Origin: Mixophyes australis
Taxonomy: Eukaryota > Chordata > Amphibia > Anura > Limnodynastidae
Reading direction: 5' to 3'
NCBI GenBank assembly: GCA_036250195.1
Contig: JAVHZZ010000011.1
Coordinates: forward strand, 52,583,311-52,647,310
Length of the DNA: 64,000 bases
Shown piece after piece: positions 32,437 through 43,738 of this stretch. Position numbers and translations under genes: made by a program. The notes under the pieces were generated by a model. That model was not told the origin of the DNA. It saw only the letters and a program-made list of their open reading frames with translations, and ran no database searches. Within the stretch, counting starts at the first letter, position 1; each line of letters begins with the position of its first letter.

Positions 32437-33345
32437 TTGAGGTTAGGGCTCCCTTTTGGTGGAGGGGTGCAGGACATACCGTGTAGGCATACTACTACTG
32501 CCTTGTATTTAAACGGTAGACCAATGCAGGCTAAGTCCTGTAATTCCACAAATCACAATAAGTGTCACAGCAATAGGGTTTCTGGGATCCTTCTCTGGAC
32601 CCTTGGGACTAGCTGTAGCATGGGTGAATTGGAAACTAGGAGGCTGAATGACATTTTGCTCACAGAAGGAGGATGTGCTCTATTCATGACTATATATCAT
32701 AGGAGGAGGAATGCTAGACTGGACTCCGTAGTGGGATAACCGACTGGAATCTGGTCCTGGTGGACTGATACCTGAATGGAGGAACAGAGAGATAGAACCT
32801 ACAGCCAAGAACTCAGTACCCCACAAAGTACAGAAACTCAGAAGATTTTTATACCAAGACTGGGAAATTGGAAGGCTCAGAACTCAGGTAGGAATCCCAG
32901 GAGTGGATACCGCCTGGACTGACTAGCCTAGAACTTGGCCCGGGTAACTCAGGACCTGCAACAAACATAGAAACCCGGTGGTGAGCAACCTCAAAGGGAT
33001 CAGACCATCCCATAACTCAGAACCTGGTCAAGCCTGGAGCTGGAAACCCGTACTTCGAGAGCCAGAAATGGCTCCAGGAGTTGGCAGACATGAGCTGGAT
33101 CCACACGAGGGGTTAATAGCTGGACTTTTTACAACAGCAGATAGTAACACTGGAGTAGCAAGTAGCAGAAGGACGCTGAATCCGCAAGAAGGGTTAATGG
33201 CTGGAAGCTGTACAGCAGCAGATGGTAAAACTGAATTAACAGAAGACAGCTTGGGTCCACATGAAGAGTTAATGACTGAAGTCTGTACAGAAGCAGAAAG
33301 TAACACTGGAGTAGCAGAAGGAACAGTAAACAAGCAGTTATAAGC
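32437..33345. repeat. Unclassified repeat with 66-75 bp internal units
   Basis: A region of different composition from its flanks. From about 33094 to 33320, three diverged units share GGGTTAATGGCTGGA, then a CAGCAGATGGTAA-like word. The plus-strand frame at 32978-33343 (121 codons) reads through them as three repeats of PHEGLIAGLFTTADSNTG-like text. This is probably a by-product of unit length near a multiple of three rather than a gene. It could be LTR-like material: a TGTCACAGCAATAG word at 32563 resembles an LTR end, but no partner was found. Confidence 0.4.
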
Positions 33346-33573
33346 TGGAACTAGGAAAGTGTTGCATTGGCAACTTCCTAAACCCTTCCTAAACCCTTTT
33401 ACTAACCCTATTTGATTTTTTTCTACACCCATGCATGTTGGCCTTGGTTCTTTTTTAATTGGCATCACGTGATGACCGGTACATGTATTTAGAATCATTG
33501 CTTTTTATCATTGTATTGAATATAATGTTTGGTAAATTAATTTTAGTGGTAACATTAAACAGTCAAGTATTTA

Positions 33574-34057
33574 TGTTCTACATGAAAAAAATGGTGGTAG
33601 CCATTTTATCAGCACTGCCTATGCCGACAAACTAAGAACGACTAAGAAATACAGATGACTGTCAGAGCGACAAGTTGAAAATATGGACTTACCATATCAC
33701 AGGCGGCCACTGTTTCTGGCACGTTTATTTACCTCCAGAGCTATAATGTGACTTTTATAAATAACTACAGTAAGAAATAACGTCACTTGCATTGGCCTCA
33801 GTGAAAACGGCGCATTTAAAACGGCAATGGCTGGACCCATCACCTGTATAATGTAATCCAGGTGGTGGAGTTATTTGTAAAAGTCACATTTTAGCTCTCC
33901 ACGTAAATAAATGTGCCGGAAACATTGGCTGTCTGTGATATGGCAAGTCTTTATTTCCAGCTTGTCGCTCCGACAGTCATCTGTATTTCTTAGTCGTTCT
34001 TAGTTTGTCGGCATAGGCAGTGCTGATAAAATGGCTACCACCATTTCATGTAGAACA
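33574..34057. mobile_element. Foldback MITE, about 480 bp
   Basis: Left arm 33574-33775 and right arm about 33860-34057 are reverse complements with scattered mismatches. Both outer ends read TGTTCTACATGAAA inward, followed by ATGGTGGTAGCC. The loop is about 85 bp. No coding capacity and no convincing target duplication, so the superfamily is not assigned. Confidence 0.8.
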
Positions 34058-34589
34058 CAAATCAAATAACAATCAGTAACAATAATCAAATAATAATAAA
34101 GGTATTTCTCCTAAACAAGTATAAAAATTCTAATGTTATATATTATTTATTTATTGTATATTATTTATAATAGAAACATATAAAATAATAAAAATAATTA
34201 GATAAAATAGAAATAAAAATAAAATGAAACAGAAACATATCCAAAGCATTACAACTATGCAAATAGCTGAAGTAGTCTATAGAAACCTGATCCATGAAAC
34301 AATCTGGGGGGAAAAAAAAAAATTATCACAAAAATCAATAGTTTAATTGAGTGTGTCTTAGACTAATGTTTGCATTTTGAAGATCCATATAGTCTCTTTT
34401 TTTCATAGTGACTCGCCAGAAATATTCATATAAATTTTTTGTTTTATTGTTTGGTTCACTTTTTTGAGCCAGCGCTGTATTTGTCTTTTGGTTGGATTTT
34501 TTTTTGGTAAGAACATGAAGTAGGGTTCTTTTTGATAAAGCAACAACACACATATATTAATTTTTTTCATTTGGTTTAATTAGCCCAAC
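34058..34589. other. No gene seen
   Basis: Very AT-rich, with several poly-A/T runs. Nothing recognised. Confidence 0.5.
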
Positions 34590-36019
34590 TTCAGTTTTTC
34601 TTGTTTTTAGGCTGAGGTAAGTACACCTTGCCGGTCAGTAGCTTGGCAAGGTGGCTGAGGATAGGACTATCTCTCAGACACTTTAGCCAATCCACTTCTC
34701 ACTCCTAATCAGATCATTCACCATCTGAACTGTTAGGTGAGTGCACTTGGAAGGCGTAGGCAACGACTCTTTTCTGTCTTGTGGACCAGCAAGGCTTCCA
34801 GTCCTTCAAGACTTGCATCGGGGGTACAAGATGAACATTTGTCAGTAGTCGGGGTAGGCAAATAGGAGTGCCTCGATCAACACCTGTCTCTACCAGTCAA
34901 AGGCTACTTGCTGTGGTTCTTTCCACTCTATAGGGATGTAAGTGTTGCAGCGGCACTGATGGAATCCATTACAACAGCTCATGAAGAGGGGTGACAATCT
35001 TTGCATAGTTTCTAACAAAATGACAATAGTATTCTGCAAAGTCCAGGAATCATCTCACATCTTTCACAGTGCCCGGGGTGGGCCAACCTTCTCCCGTGGT
35101 CATCTTGTCCTTGTCTGGGACTATTCTGTGGGTGCTCACTATGTCGTAGTTCCGTCATCCTAATCAGTGTTTCATTATTCACTGGAAGGTGCTTGGAGCA
35201 TTGGTCAGACCTAAGGGCATGTGATCAAGAAGCCCATGGGTGTCATGAAGGCTGTCTTCTATCTGTCTTCCACGGCCAATTATATTTGCTAGTACCCACT
35301 CATTAGATCTAACATGGAGAAGTAGGCAGTGGCTCGCAGGGAGGTCAGACTTTCCTCTCTGGGTAGTGGATATGCATCATTGTGGTTGATCTGATTGAGT
35401 TGTTGATAATCAACACAGAGCAGTGGACTGCCATCTTTATTTTTCACTAGTATCATCAGTGCCACCCATGGACTATGGCTGTATGGGATTATTATTGTCA
35501 ATTTCATCTTTGTCAGCATTTTCTTCACTGGCTGGTAGAGTGCAGTGGCTAGAGATCGATGTCTTTCACTGGATGATGATCCCCTTTAGATATATGATGC
35601 TAGATATTTTAGACAAACGCAAAATCTGCTGGGTGCTGACTGAAGGTCTGTTGATTATCCTTGACCACCCCACACTTCAGATATGTCAGGGTATTTTGAT
35701 CTCCAATTTGAATTTTGTCCTGCCAGTTGGTGGTATTAAGCTGTTTGGTACTGTCAGTCGTCAACTGCGTGTTTGTGGTAGTTGGCAATGGAGTAATGTC
35801 TTAAAAAGGGATCTTAGATAGACAACCTTTGGTAGATTTAGGTATACTCAGAGGGTGATCATTGGGGTTCAAAATTTCGCAATGGTAACTGTCCATTTCT
35901 CACCCTGACACTTCTGGTGATGATAGTAGATGAGGCTTCTGCATTGAAATTGGTCTCTGCCAAAGCATCGTAGTCTTCTCTGTTTGATTCAAACTTTGCC
36001 TTACAAATCACGATTGTCT
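34590..36019 (-). pseudogene. Old Ty3/gypsy pol fragment, separate lineage
   Basis: Minus-strand RT pieces: HSPWVALMILVKNKDGSPLLCV with VDYQQLNQINHNDAYPLP, and AYFSMLDLMSGY (35.53-35.29 kb). DHMPLGLTNAPSTFQ follows near 35210 (motif B), then FLDFAEYYCHFVRNYAKIVTPLHELL-like thumb text near 34990. Wording such as HKDAYPLPR and LDLASGYW in relatives points to a gypsy lineage distinct from the sushi-type elements in this window. Many stops and frameshifts. gypsy-3 inserted into its upstream side. Confidence 0.75.
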
Positions 36020-36024
36020 GAAGT

Positions 36025-37754
36025 TGTCACGGGCACTAGGAGTCTTTGCCCAGGATATCACCAGATGATGGACTTACCAGAGTAATACAGTTGGTAATAT
36101 GGTTCTCTGGTAGCAGGGTGACAACGGAACAGGAGAAACAGCAGATGGTGAGAGAATGCTCGAGGAAAGTCTATGACTAGCAGCACTGGTAATGAGTAGA
36201 TGACTGTACACGAGGAACTAGATGGACAAGGAAACGTGAGGAAAGTCAGTGGTCTGCGTATAGCAAGTTGTACCACTGCTATAGTGAGGAGGAATGTCCA
36301 GGAGTAGCGAGGAGGTAGTGAGAGTCAGCGGTCTGCGCATAGCAAGTTGTACCACTGTCTAGGTGAAGGAATGGAATCCAGGTGAAGGTAGGTAACAGGG
36401 AAGTCAGTGGTCTGCATATAGCAAGTTGTACCACTGCTTATGTGAGAGGATACTTGAAACTGGTGTCACAGGGAACAGGAGTCAGTGGTCTGCATCAGCA
36501 AGTTGTACCACTGCAATATATATGTGAGGAGGGGCACGAGGAGATGAATGTAATGCAGAGTATACACGGGCACACAGAACTTGATCCCACGATGATATCC
36601 ACAATACAATGATAACTGAGCAGCACTGCTTAAGTATACAAAGTCACAATAACTATCCAGGCAATAGGAAACAAAGTCAATGGTAGCAATAGCCTCAGTG
36701 GATAGGAGACTCCGGATGAGAACACAACACAGTCCAGATGGATATGCAATACACAAGCAAAGTCAATGAGAAGTATGCATACCGCGGTTCAGGAGAGCAG
36801 GCTGTCAGAGAGACGTGCAGGGATACCTGAACGGCTGAAGGCCGGCAGGAGGAGAGACCACTGGAAGGTGGAAGCGGTAATCAGGTTGGTGCAGCGCACG
36901 GCAGGTAAACCAGTATGAACGAGGCAATACTCAGGAAGCAGTAGTAAGTGGAACTAGAAACAAGAAGAACACGGGAGAGTTGAGGCGGTCTGATATCCAG
37001 TAGTAGAGATGGAAGCAGCGGAGCGCTGACCCGATGAACATAGGAGAGTTGAAGTGAGCAGGAACTCTGTAGAAGTAACGGAGGCAGCGGATAGGAATCA
37101 GCTGGTTGCAGACACGATGAACACAGGAGAGTTGAAGTGAGCAGGAACTCTGTAGAGGCAACGGAGGCAGCGGATAGGAATCAGCTGAGTGCAGACACGA
37201 TGAACACAGGAGAGTTGAAGTGAGCAGGAACTCTGTAGAAGCAACGGAGGCAGCGGATAGGAATCAGCTGAGTGCTGACACGATGAACATAGGAGAGGTG
37301 AAGTGGTCAGGAACTCTGTAGAAGCAACAGAGGCAGCGGATAGGAATCAGCTGAGTTCAGACACAATGAACACAGGAGAGTTGAAGTGAGCAGGAACTCT
37401 GTAGAAGCAACGGAGGCAGCGGATAGGAATCAGCTGGTTGCAGACACGATGAACACACGAGAGTTGAAGTGGTCTGGAAACCACAATAGAATAAACAGGA
37501 ATCAGCATGAGCTGAATACACGAGGAAACACAGGAACACCTTCAGAGGCTCATGGGGAATGAGACTCCAAGATCAGGCAACCAGGTAATGATCGCAGGTG
37601 GTTTAAATAGGGAGGGTTGCCTGATCATCCAATCAATAAAAAGCAACAGGTACTGAAGGCTTGAAAGGGCTGCACATGCGCAGACCCTCAGGATGGCGGA
37701 CGGCCACGGTTCCTGAATACACGGGAAGTAGCACTCACAGTCCGGTGAGTGACA
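36025..37754 (-). repeat. gypsy-3 3' LTR (1730 bp)
   Basis: On the minus strand TGTCACTCACCGG...CCTAGTGCCCGTGACA. It holds two internal arrays. An 80-bp unit (AGCAGGAACTCTGTAGAAGC on the plus strand) repeats about six times between 36980 and 37460. A hairpin unit (CAGTGGT...ACCACTG with AGCAAGTTGT in the loop) occurs four times between 36230 and 36520. TATTTAAA and the GCCTGATCTT start motif (37569-37578) match the other LTR. Confidence 0.95.
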
Positions 37755-37756
37755 GT

Positions 37757-37770
37757 ACCCCCCCTTTTAA
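37757..37770 (-). promoter_or_regulatory. Polypurine tract, gypsy-3
   Basis: AAAAGGGGGGGTAC on the minus strand immediately before the 3' LTR, the expected primer for plus-strand DNA synthesis. The same tract precedes the gypsy-4 LTR. Confidence 0.85.
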
Positions 37771-40700
37771 TGGTGGGCACAGAACACCTGGAACCGGGTT
37801 TGTCCGGAAACTTGGAATAAAACTTCTTAAGAAGAGCTGGAGCGTTGAGATCTTTTGCTTTGATCCATGAACGCTCCTCAGGACCAAAGCCCTTCCAATG
37901 AACGAGGAAACGAAGAACTCCTCGCGAAATTTTTGCATCCAATATGTGAGTAATCTCAAAGTCCTCCTCTTGATGAATTTGAACTGGCCGAGGTGCTGAA
38001 GGAGGGACCGAGAAACGGTTGATGATAAGAGGTTTGAGCAAAGACACATGGAAGGCGTTGGAAATACGAAGGTTCTTAGGAAGTAGAAGTTTGAAACAAA
38101 CTGGATTTATCACTTGAATAATCCTATATGGACCAATAAAACGAGGAGCGAACTTCATAGATGGGACCTTCAAACGAATATTTTTGGTTGATAACCAAAC
38201 ACGATCTCCGATTTTCAGTGGTGGAATAGCCCGTCTCTTTTTATCTGCAAAAGACTTATATCTGGCAGATGTCTTCTTTAAACAGGTTTTGACCTGAGAC
38301 CAAATACTTTTGAAGGTTTGACAAACAGTCTCTACAGCAGGAACTTGGGTTGGAGGGAGGGCAGGAAATTCCGGAAAAGACGGATGGTGACCGTAAATCA
38401 CAAAGAATGGAGTTTTAGAAGATGACTCATGATACATGTTGTTATGAGCGAATTCAGCCCATGGAAGCAATTCTACCCAGTTGTCTTGGTTGGCTGAAGA
38501 GAACATCCTTATAAAAGTCTCAAGATCTTGATTGACCCTTTCGGTTTGTCCGTTTGATTGAGGATGGTAGGAGGATGAGAGTGATAATCGGATGCCCAAG
38601 GTCTTACAGAGGGCCCGCCAGAATCTGGAAACGAATTGTACTCCTCTATCTGAAACAATCTCGGACGGACATCCATGAATACGGAAGATGTTTTTGATGA
38701 AATACTCAGCCAGAGTAGAAGAAGAAGGCAAACCAGTCAAAGGAACGAAATGCGCCATCTTCGAAAATCTGTCCACCACTACCCAAATAGTATTGCAGTT
38801 TTTACTAGGAGGAAGATCAGTAACAAAGTCCATACTAATATGGGTCCACGGCTTGGACAGAATGGGTAGTGGTTGAAGCAAACCCGCTGGAGTTCTGCGG
38901 GGAGTCTTGAACTGGGAACACAATTCACATGCAGCTACAAAATCTTTGACATCTCTCCTCATAGAAGGCCACCAGTAACTTCGAGAAAGAATTTCAAAGG
39001 TCTTGTGTTCACCAGAGTGTCCAGAAAAACGAGAAGAGTGAAACCACAAAAGGATTTTCTTCCTAAGAGCAGGAGGCACGAGGGTTCTCCCAAATGGTAG
39101 CACCTTAGTGGAAGAAGCAGCCAGAGAAACACATTTGGGGTCTAATATAGAGTGGTTGGGACCATCTTCAACGTCTGAGGACGTCACAAAAGCTCGAGAT
39201 AGAGCGTCTGCTTTTTTATTCTTAGCAGCTGGTTTGAAGGTTATGATTAGTTCAAAACGAGAAAAGAAAAGAGACCATCTTGCTTGACGAGGATTCAAAC
39301 ATTGAGCAGACTGTAAATATGACAAATTCTTATGATCAGTAAAAATTGTCACAGGATGACGAGCTCCCTCCAACAAGTATCTCCCCTCCTCTAATGCTAC
39401 TTTAATAGCCAGCAACTCCTTGTCCCCGATGGTGTAATTCTTCTCCGCAGGCAGAAGACCCCGAGAGTAAAAGGCACAAGGATGGAATTTTTGTTGCTCC
39501 GATCTCTGGGAGAGAATGGCTCCTAAGCCAACATTAGAGGCATCAACCTCTAGGAAGAAGGGAAGCGTCACATCAGGCTGTCGAAGAATAGGAGCAGAGG
39601 AGAAGGACTCATTAAGAAACTGGAAGGCTTGAAGAGCCTCAGAGGACCATTGCTTAGTATTGGCCCCTTTACGAGTTAGTGCCACAATAGGAGATGCAAT
39701 CGAGGAGAAATCTTGAATGAAGCGTCTATAGTAATTGGCAAAACCTAAAAAACGCTGAATTGCACGAAGAGTAGTTGGCTGAGGCTAATGTAACACAGCA
39801 TTCACCTTTTCTGGATCCATCTGAAGACCAACTCCGGAGACAATATATCCCAGAAATGGAATCTGGGGCAACTCGAATGAACACTTTTCTAACTTGCAGA
39901 ATAATGATTTTTTCCGGAGTCTGGAAAGGACCTCTGCCACATGTTGATGATGAGAAGGCAGGTCCTGCGAAAAGATCAATATGTCGTCCAGATAGACGAC
40001 GACACAAATATATAACAAGTCCCGGAAGATCTCATTAATGAAACCCTGGAAAACAGCGGGGGCATTACATAACCTGAAGGGCATTACTAAGTATTCATAA
40101 TGCCCGTCTCTGGTGTTGAAAGCTGTCTTCCATTCGTCACCGGACCTGATTCTAATTAAATTGTAGGCACCACGAAGATCCAACTTGGTAAAGATCCGAG
40201 CTCCCTTGATACGATCAAATAACTCAGTAATAAATGGAATGGGATACCGATTTGTGATAGTTATGGCATTAAGTCCACGGAAATCTATGCAGGGGCGTAA
40301 TGATCCATCCTTCTTTTTTACAAAGAAAAACCCGGCTCCAGCGGGAGAGGTAGAAGGTCGAATAAATCCTCGCTGGAGATTCTCTTGGATGTATTCAGAT
40401 ATAGCTTGAGTTTCAGGTAACGAAAGTGGATACACACGACCCCTGGGAGGAGTCTTGCCAGGTTGAAGATCAATCGGACAGTCCCACGAACGATGAGGAG
40501 GAAGACGTTCAGACTGAGTTTTATCAAATACATCGGCAAACGAAGCATACTGAGGAGGAAGTCCCGGTGAGGAAGGTGAAATGGAGGATTGCTGTATTTT
40601 GAGAGGAACGACTTGAGAGAGGCAACGATGATGGCATTCAGTTCCCCAAGACGTAACTTGAGGAGTGTGCCAGTCAATCTGGGGAGAGTGACGTTGAAGC

Positions 40701-41062
40701 CATGGAAGGCCTAACACAATCGGACTGGTAGTAACAGGAAGAATTAAAAATGAAATTTCTTCTTGGTGTAATACACCAATTTGAAGGGTTACTGGAGACG
40801 TACTCTGGGTGATGAGACCATTAATAATGCGTGATCCATCGATAGCAGTCACAGTAATAGGTGTCTTCAAAGTAATCACTGGTAGGGACCATTGATTCAC
40901 GAGGGATTTAGAAATAAAGTTTCCCGCAGCTCCAGTCAATAAGTGCTTGGGACTTAAAGGATTTGGTAGCAAAGGAAACTGTAACATCAAAAGCACAAAC
41001 TTTTAATTTCATAGAACATGGAGAGGACTCCAGGGACCCTAACTTCACCTCTCCAGAACTGG

Positions 41063-41995
41063 TTAGGGCCTGGCATTTCCCGACTTTTTAGGGCATGAAT
41101 TGAGCATATGCGTGGAATCAGCACAATAGATACAAAGTCTATTTTTTACTCTTCGGTCCCTCTCCTCTGAAGTTAATTTGGAGCGACCTATCTCCATGGG
41201 TATCACCGGAGATGAAGCTGGGCGAAGTTGAGGACTTGAGCGAAGAGGTGCTTTAACTGAAGTTGTTTTTTCAGACTCTCTTTCACGAAATCTCATGTCT
41301 ACACGGTGGCAAAGAGAAATCAAATCTTCTAAAGAAGTAGGTAATTCTTGAGTAGTCAGTGCATCTTTAATTTTATCAGAAAGCCCCTGCCAGAAGGCGG
41401 CAATTAACGCTTCAGTGTTCCACTGAAGTTCAGAGGCTAATATCCGAAATTGAATGACGTACTGGCCTACTGTACGAGAACCCTGACATAGACGGAGGAT
41501 TCTGGATGCAGCGGAAATAACGCGACCTGGTTCATCAAATACACTTCGGAACATGGAAATAAATTTGGCCCTATCCTGCAATAATGGATCATTTCTTTCC
41601 CACAGAGGGGAAGCCCATGCGAGAGCTTGTCCGGAATACAAGGAAATGAGATAGGCCACTCTGGAACGATGAGTAGAGAAATTTTGAGGTTGGAGCTCAA
41701 AATGAACTGAGCATTGATTTAGAAAACCCCTGCATGTTTTGGGGTCTCCATCATATTTTGACGGAGTAGGCAGGTGAAGCGTGGAAGCCGTAGACACCTG
41801 GGATGGCACTGGGGAAACGGAGGAAAGCACAGGAGCATCAACAGTAGCTGTGATATTTTGCAGAGACGTTCCTTGGGAGGCTAACGCCTGGTAACATTGC
41901 AGCAAAAGTTGTTAGCGAGCATCCTGTTGTTCCATACGGGTAACCAGATGCTGCAGCATCTCTTTAGCTGTAGGTTCCGCATCTGGGTCTGTCAT
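41063..41995 (-). pseudogene. gypsy-3 gag with one stop
   Basis: Starts ATG at 41995-41993, 13 nt past the LTR. TAA at 41912-41914 interrupts after 27 codons where a CAA (Gln) would fit. The frame then runs without a stop to NARP at 41063. It shows the same capsid-like words as gypsy-2 (PSKYDGDPKTCRGFLNQC, LISLYSGQALAWASPLWE, DEPGRVISAASRIL) and the knuckle CIYCADSTHMLNSC (C-x2-C-x4-H-x4-C). Initiation at the later methionine codon inside the frame could give a shorter protein. The knuckle and capsid regions are intact. Confidence 0.9.
41075..41081 (-). promoter_or_regulatory. -1 frameshift heptamer, gypsy-3
   Basis: GGGAAAT in phase G GGA AAT with gag, 12 nt before the gag stop, at the same place as GGGAAAC in gypsy-2. 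The last base differs (T instead of C), which still fits X XXY YYZ. Pol continues in the -1 frame. Confidence 0.75.
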
Positions 41996-42008
41996 GGCCT
42001 GATCTTAC
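41996..42008 (-). promoter_or_regulatory. Primer-binding segment, gypsy-3 (self-priming type)
   Basis: GTAAGATCAGGCC lies between the 5' LTR end and the gag ATG. Its AAGATCAGGC is the exact complement of GCCTGATCTT, the predicted RNA 5' end inside the LTR (43553-43562). In Tf1 of fission yeast and the related vertebrate sushi group, the RNA 5' end folds back to prime reverse transcription. This geometry fits that mode and not tRNA priming. Confidence 0.78.
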
Positions 42009-43738
42009 TGTCACGGGCACTAGGAGTCTTTGCCCAGGATATCACCAGATGATGGACTTACCAGAGTAATACAGTTGGTAATATGGTTCTCTGGTAGCAG
42101 GGTGACAACGGAACAGGAGAAACAGCAGATGGTGAGAGAATGCTCGAGGAAAGTCTATGACTAGCAGCACTGGTAATGAGTAGATGACTGAACACGAGGA
42201 ACTAGATGGACAAGGAAATGTGAGGAAAGTCAGTGGTCTGCGTATAGCAAGTTGTACCACTGCTATAGTGAGGAGGAATGTCCAGGAGTAGCGAGGAGGT
42301 AGTGAGAGTCAGCGGTCTGCGTATAGCAAGTTGTACCGCTGTATAGGTGAAGGAATGGAATCCAGGTGAAGGTAGGTAACAGGGAAGTCAGTGGTCTGCA
42401 TATAGCAAGTTGTACCACTGCTTATGTGAGAGGATACTTGAAACTGGTGTCACAGGGAACAGGAGTCAGTGGTCTGCATCAGCAAGTTGTACCACTGCAA
42501 TATATATGTGAGGAGGGGCACGAGGAGATGAATGTAATGCAGAGTATACACGGGCACACAGAACTTAATCCCACGATGATATCCACAATACAATGATAAC
42601 TGAGCAGCACTGCTTAAGTATACAAAGTCACAATAACTATCCAGGCAATAGGAAACAAAGTCAATGGTAGCAATAGCCTCAGTGGATAGGAGACTCTGGA
42701 GGAGAACACAACACAGTTCAGATGGATATGCAATACACAAGCAAAGTCAATGAGAAGTATGCATACCGCGGTTCAGGAGAGCAGGCTGTCAGAGAGACGT
42801 GCAGGGATACCTGAACGGCTGAAGGCCGGCAGGAGGAGAGACCACTGGAAGGTGGAAGCAGTAATCAGGTTGGTGCAGCGCACGGCAGGTAAACCAGCAT
42901 GAACGAGGCAATACTCAGGAAGCAGTAGTAAGTGGAACTGGAAACAAGAAGAACACGGGAGAGTTGAGGCGGTCTGATAACCAGTAGTAGAGATGGAAGC
43001 AACGGAGCGCTGACCCGATGAACATAGGAGTTTTGAAGTGAGCAGGAACTCTGTAGAAGCAACGGAGGCAGCGGATAGGAATCAGCTGGTTGCAGACACG
43101 ATGAACACAGGAGAGTTGAAGTGAGCAGGAACTCTGTAGAAGCAACGGAGGCAGCGGATAGGAATCAGCTGAGTGCAGACACGATGAACACAGGAGAGTT
43201 GAAGTGAGCAGGAACTCTGTAGAAGCAACGGAGGCAGTGGATAGGAATCAGCTGAGTGCTGACATGATGAACACAGGAGAGTTGAAGTGGTCAGGAACTC
43301 TGTAGAAGCAACGGAGTCAGTGGATAGGAATCAGCTGAGTGCAGACACGATGAACACAGGAGAGTTGAAGTGAGCAGGAACTCTGTAGAAGCAACGGAGG
43401 CAGCGGATAGGAATCAGCTGGTTGCAGACACGATGAACACACGAGAGTTGAAGTGGTCTGGAAAACACAATAGAATAAACAGGAATCAGCATGAGCTGAA
43501 TACACGAGGAAACACAGGAACACCTTCAGAGGCTCATGGGGAATGAGACTCCAAGATCAGGCAACCAGGTAATGATCACATGTGGTTTAAATAGGGAGGG
43601 TTGTCTGATCATCCAATCAATAAAAAGCAACAGGTACTGAAGGCTTGAAAGGGCTGCACATGCGCAGACCCTCAGGATGGCGGACGGCCACGGTTCCTGA
43701 ATACACGGGAAGTAGCACTCACAGTCCGGTGAGTGACA
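42009..43738 (-). repeat. gypsy-3 5' LTR (1730 bp)
   Basis: Same length as the 3' LTR. It carries four hairpin units (about 42230-42500), including one with a compensated stem, CAGCGGT/ACCGCTG at 42310-42341. It also carries the 80-bp array (about 42970-43440), the TATA box at 43586-43593 and the start motif at 43553-43562. U3 is therefore only about 175 bp, and nearly all of the LTR is R plus U5. Confidence 0.95.
43553..43593 (-). promoter_or_regulatory. Core promoter of gypsy-3 (TATA box and predicted start)
   Basis: TATTTAAA begins at 43593 on the minus strand. The GCCTGATCTT start motif begins 31 nt downstream at 43562, the usual TATA-to-start distance for RNA polymerase II. The same pair, at the same spacing, is found at 9411/9442, 47571/47602 and 44826/44857. 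The start site is predicted, not observed. Confidence 0.75.

Larger units (their letters stand above)
37688..41081 (-). pseudogene. gypsy-3 pol: protease, RT, RNase H, integrase, chromodomain
   Basis: The -1 frame opens at the heptamer near 41081. At the protease active site (about 40935) the Asp codon is followed by a 2-nt loss. This breaks the D-S/T-G triad and shifts the frame, after which GAAGNFIS continues. RT: FVKKKDGSLRPCIDFR, KLDLRGAYNLIRI, VMPFRLCNAPAVFQ (G to R in motif B) and VVVYLDDILIFS. A TAG at 39782-39784 follows AVLH at the start of the thumb. RNase H (FFLEVDASNVGLGAIL, FTDHKNLSYL), zinc domain, integrase core (MDFVTDLPPS, IVSDRGVQF, PQSNGQTERVN) and chromodomain (ILRFLVHWKGFGPEERSW-like, near 37850) are open to the polypurine tract and read into the LTR. 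Confidence 0.92.
36025..43738 (-). mobile_element. gypsy-3: complete sushi-type LTR retrotransposon
   Basis: A full-length 7714-bp element: 5' LTR 42009-43738, primer-binding segment, gag, pol, polypurine tract, 3' LTR 36025-37754. Target duplication GAAGT is present at 36020-36024 and 43739-43743. Both LTRs are 1730 bp and, by my hand count, differ at about 30 positions (roughly 2 percent), so the insertion is fairly recent. It landed in an older gypsy relic. There is no env. Three coding lesions are seen: a stop in gag, a 2-nt loss at the protease active site and a stop in the RT thumb. Confidence 0.95.
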
